NCBI GenBank assembly: GCA_002422425.1
Contig: DIVG01000029.1
Coordinates: 119,802 to 183,801 of the forward strand
DNA length: 64,000 bases
Direction of reading: 5' to 3'
Source of the DNA: Akkermansiaceae bacterium UBA6138
GTDB lineage: Bacteria; Verrucomicrobiota; Verrucomicrobiia; Verrucomicrobiales; DEV007
Position 1 is the stretch's first letter, and each line of letters begins with the position of its first letter. The notes beneath the pieces were generated by a model that did not search any database, was not told where the DNA came from, and saw only the letters and a program-made list of their open reading frames with translations. Shown here piece by piece: positions 58,630-64,000 of this stretch. A program made the translations under genes and the position numbers.

Positions 58630-61600
58630 TCACTTAACGACCATCTCCCCCTTCATCAGGATCCAGTGTCCCGGGAAGGTGCAGAGGTAGGGGTAGATCC
58701 CTGGCGTCTCCGGAGCTTCGAAGCGCAGAGTTTCGCTTTTTCCGTGATCGAGCAGTTTCGTGTGGTGGAGGATCTTGTCCGATTCAGGGATAAAGCCTTT
58801 GGCGAGCCCGCCCGGGTCTTTCGCCATCTCATTGCCGGCCAGGCCGAGTTCCTCGAGCGATCCAGGTTTGCCGATGACGAGATTGTGCTGGGTCACGTCG
58901 GGGTTTGAGAGAATCAACTTTACGGGCTGGCCGGGCGAGACGGTGAAGGAGGTCGTGTCATAGAGCATGCGTTCGGGCAGGCAGCCGATGCGGACGGTGA
59001 GCAGGTCGGGACGGGCGTCGAAGGCGGCGTCCTTGTCGCTGAGCTGTCGGATGAGGGGTTTGTCCTTCGTTTTGTCCCAGCTTTTGAGAAAGTCACCGAT
59101 GGTGGGGTGTGCCCCTTGTTCCTTTACTACGGGCCGGAGCGCTTTCGAATTCAGCGCACAGCGGAGGGTGTAGCGGAGGTGGTCTCCCATGGGCCTTGCG
59201 AAGACGGGGAGGATCGCTTCCAATGCCTCCGCGCCTCCGAAATAACTCGCCGCGATGACCGCCTCCATCCGCACGAGCGCATCATCATCATTAGCCGCCC
59301 TCGCTAATGAGGTGAAGAGAGCGTTTCCGGGAGCCTCATGCCGCAGTTGCCGCACTGCCGCCGCCCGTGCTTCGGGCACCTCACAGACGAGCAATTCATC
59401 GAGCAGGCGTCCCCCATCCGTCCCGGTCCAGCGGGCCAGCCAGAGAGCCTCGACCTGATGATGCCAATAGCGCAGGTCGCTCGGGTCGAGCGATTCGAAC
59501 CACGACCCGAGGCCTTTTGTCACCTCGGACGGTTCGCGCCACGAGAGTTCGCGCCTGGACCAGGCCCGGACCCTCGACTCGGGGCGCTTCAGGTTTTCGA
59601 GCAATTCGGGGATAGTCGCGCCGGCGATCTTCGGAGGATCCTGAAGGGTCACGCCCTTCGGCACGACCCGCCAAATCCGTCCCGAACTGCGGTCGCGGCG
59701 GGGATCGCGCAACGAATATTGGGCGTGGCCCTTCACGGGATTGTACCAGTCGCAGATGTAGAGATCACCCCGCGGACCGAAACCCACATCGACGGGGATA
59801 AAGCTGAGGTTGGTCGAGAAGATGAGGTCGAAGACAAACGCCTCGGCGTAGTGATCGTCCTTCCGAATCCATTGGTGGAACTCGATCTTGTTCGTCGGTT
59901 TATAGCGTGCCTTGATGAAACCGCCCTGCATGTCCTTCGGCCAGAAGGGAAAATCGACGAAGTCGTGGCCGCAGGTGCCCGAGTAGGCAGGCAGCCCGGT
60001 CGCGGGCGGGTGCTGCTCGGGATAGGGCGGATTGGTGGCATGAAAGGCGTTTGCGAAGATGGGATGGCTCGCGACGTGGTTTCCCCAGTCATCGAAGGCC
60101 ACACCCCAGGGGTTCGTGTTCGGGTAGCTGCCGAAAGCGACGAGCTTTTTCGTCCGGGGCGTGTAGCGGAACCAAGCGGAGTTCTTCGTCCGCACCGGAC
60201 CTTGAACCGTCTCGATCTGCGAGTGGTGAAAGATGGCCTCGCGCATGAGCAAGTCCCCATCCGGAGTCCAGATGAAATCGTGGAGGGAGTGATGGCTGTC
60301 CTCCGTGCCGAAGCCTGACAAAAGCACCCTGCGCCGGTCCGCCTTGTCGTCGCCATCGAGATCTTCGATCAAGGTTAGATCGGGCTGCTCAGAGACATAA
60401 ACCCCGTTTTTCGCCAGCTCGAAGGAAATCGGAAGGTGAAGATCGTCGGCGAAGACGGTGCTTTTGTCCGCCCGCCCATCCTGATCCGTGTCCTCGAGGA
60501 TGAGGATCTTGTCGCGCGGCTCCTCGCCCGGATAGACATGCGGGTAGGTCGTCGAGCAGCTCACCCAGAGCCGCCCGCTCGAGTCGAAGCGCATCTGGAT
60601 GGGGTTGGCGATCTCGGGGAACTGCTCCTCGGAGGCAAAGAGGTTCACCTCGAAGCGCGGGTCGATCTGGAAGGCGGCGAGTTCGTCGGCGGGCGAGAGC
60701 CATTCGTTAGCCCCCTTCCCTTCGGCCACGGCGTCAAGCGGAGGAAGGTTCGAGTCATCGACGGGACCTTCGATTTTCTCCCCCTTGGCCAGCGCGTGGA
60801 TGCGAGCCTCGCGATTGCTCGCCATCATTTCGAAATTCCGCATCGCGGGCAGGAAGTCGAGGTAGCCGTAGTCCTTGTTCCGGTCGCCGGTGTAGTAAAA
60901 CGTATTGAGCGGACGGTAGCGTCGGAAATACTGCCGGTTCATGTCGATGACGACGGCTCGCAAATCCTCGTTTACATCGGGCGGCGAGACTTCGAAAAGC
61001 GTCTGGAAAACCTCGCGGGCGAAAAGGCGGTAGCCGGCCTCGTTCAGATGCACGCCATTGTCGGTGAGACCGCTTTCGAAACCGCTCATGAGCGGGAAGG
61101 TCGGGCGGAAAAGATCGACGAAGGCAACGCCCTCGGCGGCCGCGACTTGCGCCATCGCTGCAGTGTATTCTGGCAGCGCGGGAACCCAGCTGAACGGCGT
61201 GTAGTCGGAAAGTCCATCCTTCGCCACCGGCGAAATCAGGATGATGCGGGGTCCTGTCTTCCCATTGAAGGCCGAGGTCTTCAACTCCTGGAGATACCTC
61301 CCGAGCCGCCCCTTGAAGTCCTCGAGTTTCTCCAGTCCTCCGAAGCTCTCGTTGAATCCAAACGCAGCAAAAACCACGTCGATCTTCTCCCTCGCGAGAT
61401 GCTGCGCCACCGTCGCAAAATTGTCCGGCCGCGGCTGCAAGTCCACCTCGTCGCCCGACCAGGCGAAATTCCGAATCACGAGATCCAGCTCGGGATGCGC
61501 CTGATAGAGCATCGCCTCGAGAATTCCGTGACGGCCCGCCTGTTCGAGGAGCCCGTTGCCGACAAAGGCGATGCGATCACCCTTTTCGAGCTTCAGCGGC

Positions 61601-61818
61601 AGCGTCGTCACGACCGACTCGCCCTTCACCGGATAGGGCGAAGACTCCGCGTAGATGCCGAAGCGGGCCAGTCCCGGATCGGCCGGCGGCGAATCCGTCC
61701 CGGTGGCCTGGTTCTTCGCGTCCGCCGGATTCACCGGAAGCGGTCCTTTCGTCTGGGCGGTCGCGCAGAGAGGGGCAAAGGCGAGGAGTGCGGCGAGCCG
61801 CCGGACTTGAAATATCAT
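58630..61818 (-). CDS. SGNH-like, PVC propeller dehydrogenase, HEAT and cupredoxin fusion
   Basis: 1062 residues from ATG 61818, with a signal peptide (AALLAFAPLCATAQ). Residues about 65-290: SGNH-like fold with DRIAFVGNGLLEQ, FAAFGFNES and DNGVHLNEAGY; the GDS nucleophile position reads GNG. Residues about 380-700: PVC-type membrane-bound dehydrogenase propeller (IQMRFDSSGRLWVSCSTTYPH, DGRADKSTVFAD, GPRGDLYICDWYNPV). Residues about 700-900: HEAT-like helices. Residues about 930-1062: azurin/plastocyanin-like cupredoxin with all type 1 copper ligands (His in TQHNLVIG, then C, H and M in LCTFPGHWILMKG at +5 and +9). No CxxCH is present. A sugar oxidation role with copper electron transfer is inferred. 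Confidence 0.88.
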   Translation of the reverse strand: MIFQVRRLAALLAFAPLCATAQTKGPLPVNPADAKNQATGTDSPPADPGLARFGIYAESSPYPVKGESVVTTLPLKLEKGDRIAFVGNGLLEQAGRHGILEAMLYQAHPELDLVIRNFAWSGDEVDLQPRPDNFATVAQHLAREKIDVVFAAFGFNESFGGLEKLEDFKGRLGRYLQELKTSAFNGKTGPRIILISPVAKDGLSDYTPFSWVPALPEYTAAMAQVAAAEGVAFVDLFRPTFPLMSGFESGLTDNGVHLNEAGYRLFAREVFQTLFEVSPPDVNEDLRAVVIDMNRQYFRRYRPLNTFYYTGDRNKDYGYLDFLPAMRNFEMMASNREARIHALAKGEKIEGPVDDSNLPPLDAVAEGKGANEWLSPADELAAFQIDPRFEVNLFASEEQFPEIANPIQMRFDSSGRLWVSCSTTYPHVYPGEEPRDKILILEDTDQDGRADKSTVFADDLHLPISFELAKNGVYVSEQPDLTLIEDLDGDDKADRRRVLLSGFGTEDSHHSLHDFIWTPDGDLLMREAIFHHSQIETVQGPVRTKNSAWFRYTPRTKKLVAFGSYPNTNPWGVAFDDWGNHVASHPIFANAFHATNPPYPEQHPPATGLPAYSGTCGHDFVDFPFWPKDMQGGFIKARYKPTNKIEFHQWIRKDDHYAEAFVFDLIFSTNLSFIPVDVGFGPRGDLYICDWYNPVKGHAQYSLRDPRRDRSSGRIWRVVPKGVTLQDPPKIAGATIPELLENLKRPESRVRAWSRRELSWREPSEVTKGLGSWFESLDPSDLRYWHHQVEALWLARWTGTDGGRLLDELLVCEVPEARAAAVRQLRHEAPGNALFTSLARAANDDDALVRMEAVIAASYFGGAEALEAILPVFARPMGDHLRYTLRCALNSKALRPVVKEQGAHPTIGDFLKSWDKTKDKPLIRQLSDKDAAFDARPDLLTVRIGCLPERMLYDTTSFTVSPGQPVKLILSNPDVTQHNLVIGKPGSLEELGLAGNEMAKDPGGLAKGFIPESDKILHHTKLLDHGKSETLRFEAPETPGIYPYLCTFPGHWILMKGEMVVK

Positions 61819-62075
61819 GGCGGGAACTTGGCGCAATACGCCGGACACGTCAAAGGACGGAGTTCCGCGAGGCGTTCATCCACACCCCCTCTGGCTATTC
61901 CGTGAGCCTGTCCGCTTCAGATTACCGGTATTGATCCACTCCGAACTTTCGGCGGTTAGGGTATCGGTTTTCGCGCATTCAAATGGATTCCCGGATGGGA
62001 AATCATATACCGGGACAAACAGCAACCATTGTCGAACCATGATCCTCGTCCGCAAAAGGGCACCCGCTTCCACTC

Positions 62076-63260
62076 TCACGCCAGCACCTGCCGGATCACC
62101 TTGCCATGCACATCGGCAAGACTTCGATCAAGGCCGTTGTGATACCAGGTGAGGCGGTCGTAGTCGAGTCCGAGGAGGTGCAGGACGGTGCTGTAGAACT
62201 CCCAAATCGAAGTCGGATTCTCGACGGCGCGCCGACCGAACTCGTCGGTGGCGCCGTAGCTGGTGCCGCCTTTCACTCCCGCGCCCATCATCCAGAGGGT
62301 GAAGCCGTCGGGGTTGTGGTCGCGCCCGGTGGTGCCCTCCTGCCGCGTCGGCATGCGCCCGAACTCGGTCGTCCAAAGCACGAGGGTATCCTCCATCATG
62401 CCGCGCTGCTTCATGTCGCTGAGGAGAGCGGCGGTGGGCTGGTCGAAGACAGGACAATGCCGTTCGTAGTCGGCCTTAAGCGTCTTGTGAGCGTCCCAGT
62501 TGAGGAGCCCGTCGACCCCGCTCGCGCGTGAAGCGCAGTAGAGCGAGACGTAGCGCACCCCGCGCTCGAGGAGGCGGCGCGAAAGGAGGCAGTTGCGCGC
62601 GTAGGCGGCGGTGAGGATGTTCTGCGAGTCGGTTCCGTAGAGCTGGTGAATGTGCCCGGGCTCGCTCGCGAAGTCGCTCACCTCCGGCGCGGACATCTGC
62701 ATTTTCGCGGCGAGTTCGTAAGCGGCGAGGCGGGCCTGCAGGGCGGACTCGTCGGGACGCGAGGCGGCGTGGCGTTCGTTAAGGAAGCCGATCAGCTCGC
62801 GCGTGCCGCGCTCGCCCGCCTCGTCGATCCCGGCGGGCCGGGCGAGATTGCGGATGGGTTGGTGCGCCGCCATGACGATGGCCTGGTGCTTCGCGGGGAG
62901 GAAGCCGTTGCTCCAGTTCGCCTTGCCGTTAGGCGGCTCGCCGCGCACGTCGGGGATGGCGACGTAGGTAGGCAGGTTGTCGGTGAGGCTGCCGAGACCG
63001 TGGCTGATCCATGCCCCTGCACTGGGGAAACCCTCGCTGGTGTGGCCCGTGTTTGCGAAAACGCATCCAGGACCGTGGGTGTTCGTCTTCGAGGTCATGC
63101 CGTGGAAAAAGGCGATGTCGCCGATGTGCCGCGCCATGTAAGGCAGTATCGTCGAGATCATTTTTCCGCTTTTCCCGGCCGGAGCGAAAGGCCAGGGGCT
63201 GCGCATGAGCAGTCCAGTGGCGGTCTGACCGAGGAAACGACGGCGGGCGAGTTCGGACAA
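62076..63260 (-). pseudogene. DUF1501 protein with a 90-residue in-frame deletion
   Basis: A 394-codon frame from TTG 63260; no ATG is available and a TGA lies 9 codons upstream in the same frame. The Tat motif ARRRFLGQTATGL is joined directly to MRSPWPFAPAGKSGKM. Compared with the intact DUF1501 in this window (residues 19-108 there), about 90 residues are missing, including the strand with the metal/nucleophile region. The remaining parts (TSKTNTHGPG, LVLWTTEFGRMP, GRDHNPDGFTLWMMGAG, LHLLGLDYDRLTWYHNG) are well conserved. The frame is otherwise open, so it may be recently inactivated or retained as a scaffold. Confidence 0.7.
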
Positions 63261-63301
63261 AGAGGGTTGACTGGGATAGGCTGTTCAACGATGTTTTACG
63301 C

Positions 63302-63532
63302 ATGATCAAAACCATTTCGAAAATCGGAAATTCGCACGGCATCATTTTTGACTCGGCGCTGCTGCAGCTCGCGCGGCTCCAGCCGGGGGACGCGGTGAAC
63401 GTCGAAGTCCACGCGGGCGGGACGATCACCCTGACGCCCACCGAACATCGTCCGATCACGGAAGACGAAGCCGCCGCCGCTGCGTGTCGCCTCATCTCGA
63501 AGAACGACGAACTCTTCCGACGCCTTTCATGA
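63302..63532 (+). CDS. AbrB/MazE-type antitoxin
   Basis: 76 residues. The N-terminal half is a SpoVT/AbrB swapped-hairpin DNA-binding domain (KTISKIGNSHGIIFDSALLQLARL), as in MazE and related antitoxins; the C-terminal half (ITEDEAAAAACRLISKNDELFRRL) is the likely toxin-neutralising helix. ATG 63302 lies 41 bp from the divergent DUF1501 remnant. The stop overlaps the toxin start as ATGA, which indicates translational coupling and the usual antitoxin-first order. It probably autoregulates the pair. Confidence 0.88.
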   Translation: MIKTISKIGNSHGIIFDSALLQLARLQPGDAVNVEVHAGGTITLTPTEHRPITEDEAAAAACRLISKNDELFRRLS

Positions 63533-63936
63533 GCGAATCGTTGCGACATCCCACCATCGAGGCGGTGCTGGCGATCCATCGGGAAGTGCTCGCCGCACAC
63601 GGCGGCGGCGATGGACTCCGGTCGCGGGATCTGCTGGAGTCCGCCATAGCTGCGCCCACCGCGACGATGATGGGCATCCCGGTGATGTCCGACCCGCTCG
63701 AGATCGCGTCGGCCTACCTTTTTTATCTCTGCTCGAACCATCCCTTCGTGGACGGGAACAAGCGGGTCGCCCTCGCGACATGTCTCGTTTTCCTTTCGGC
63801 GAATGGTTTGCTGCCAAGCGAGTCGCTCGACACCGATGACTGGGAATCGCTTACGCTCGATGTTGCCGCCGGCCTCATTGATCGATCTACGGCGGCGGTG
63901 AGGCTCCGAGGGTTGCTTGAGGGGATGGAGGCCTGA
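63529..63936 (+). CDS. Doc/Fic-family toxin
   Basis: 135 residues from ATG 63529 (an upstream in-frame ATG at 63484 lies inside the antitoxin). The Doc/Fic active-site motif reads HPFVDGNKR (H71 to R79), and the N-terminal DGLRSRDLLESAIAAP is typical of Doc toxins, which phosphorylate EF-Tu and block translation. Length and antitoxin pairing match phage/plasmid-type type II systems; here the partner is an AbrB-type rather than a Phd-type antitoxin. It is on the strand opposite to the flanking DUF1501 and PSD1 genes and lies between them. Confidence 0.9.
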   Translation: MSESLRHPTIEAVLAIHREVLAAHGGGDGLRSRDLLESAIAAPTATMMGIPVMSDPLEIASAYLFYLCSNHPFVDGNKRVALATCLVFLSANGLLPSESLDTDDWESLTLDVAAGLIDRSTAAVRLRGLLEGMEA

Positions 63937-63961
63937 CATGGTCGGAAATGGTTTCATCCGC

Positions 63962-64000
63962 TTAATCCAGGTAGATCAGCTCGCTCGAATTTAGCAGCGC
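63962..64000 (-). CDS. PSD1/DUF1553 protein, C-terminal end only (5' partial)
   Basis: The last 39 bases read on the minus strand encode ALLNSSELIYLD followed by TAA (63962-63964). LNSSEFxYxD is the standard C-terminus of DUF1553/PSD1 proteins, and the adjoining DUF1501 remnant is the usual downstream partner. Most of the gene lies beyond the window edge. The toxin-antitoxin pair occupies the space where the two genes normally meet. Confidence 0.65.
   Translation of the reverse strand, partial: ALLNSSELIYLD

Overview
This 64-kb, GC-rich window looks like chromosomal DNA of a member of the Verrucomicrobiota (PVC group). That assignment is inferred from gene content: Planctomycete/Verrucomicrobia cytochrome-type PSD1 (DUF1549/DUF1553) plus DUF1501 pairs, a sulfatase fused to DUF1080, a PVC-type propeller dehydrogenase, Tat-exported Gfo/Idh oxidoreductases, a Rho factor with a very long charged N-terminal extension, and LPS and outer-membrane assembly genes (LptE, LptF/G family, BamD-like). 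No rRNA, tRNA or CRISPR array was recognised. A TPP riboswitch precedes thiC.

Layout. 1-13267: tail of a HEAT-like gene, then a same-strand MoxR-type operon (large membrane protein, MoxR ATPase, 1402-residue TPR plus PQQ-propeller protein, DUF58, BatA-like VWA protein, GATase/VWA protein). 13272-18928: M50-like protease, NagB fused to a PIG-L domain that has lost its metal ligands, a polytopic membrane protein and a CNNM/HlyC-type CBS protein. 19435-27534: BamD-like lipoprotein partner, lptE, rsmI, panB, rho, TMEM43-like and DUF4112 membrane proteins. 27542-34473: LptF/G permease, riboswitch-thiC, patatin-like hydrolase, Tat-exported sugar isomerase and Gfo/Idh pair. 34691-40349: a four-gene minus-strand envelope cluster (BON/OmpA protein, two small single-span coiled-coil proteins, a giant coiled-coil OmpA protein) with a strong sigma70-like promoter. 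40680-43265: rpsO-pnp. 43430-45568: LON-domain protein followed by broken genes around an intact secreted phospholipase A2-like gene. 45569-52538: sulfatase/DUF1080, PSD1 and DUF1501 operon. 52663-58626: NTPase, small secreted protein, DUF2238, sugar isomerase, esterase, a 59-residue lipoprotein, DUF1080 protein and truncated globin. 58630-64000: SGNH/propeller/cupredoxin fusion, an internally deleted DUF1501, an AbrB/Doc toxin-antitoxin pair, and the last codons of a second PSD1 gene.

How it fits together. The accessory half is aimed at polysaccharide breakdown in the periplasm: sulfate removal (sulfatase), 3-keto-glycoside chemistry (Gfo/Idh, DUF1080, TIM-barrel isomerases) and redox proteins with cytochrome c or cupredoxin centres. 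The other half is housekeeping, covering thiamine, pantothenate, transcription termination, RNA decay, translation and envelope biogenesis. The points most worth following up are the OmpA/coiled-coil cluster with one degenerate peptidoglycan-binding site, the TPR/propeller protein inside the MoxR operon, pseudo-enzyme domains in the NagB fusion and the 1062-residue fusion, and the decaying PSD1/DUF1501 locus carrying a toxin-antitoxin pair.
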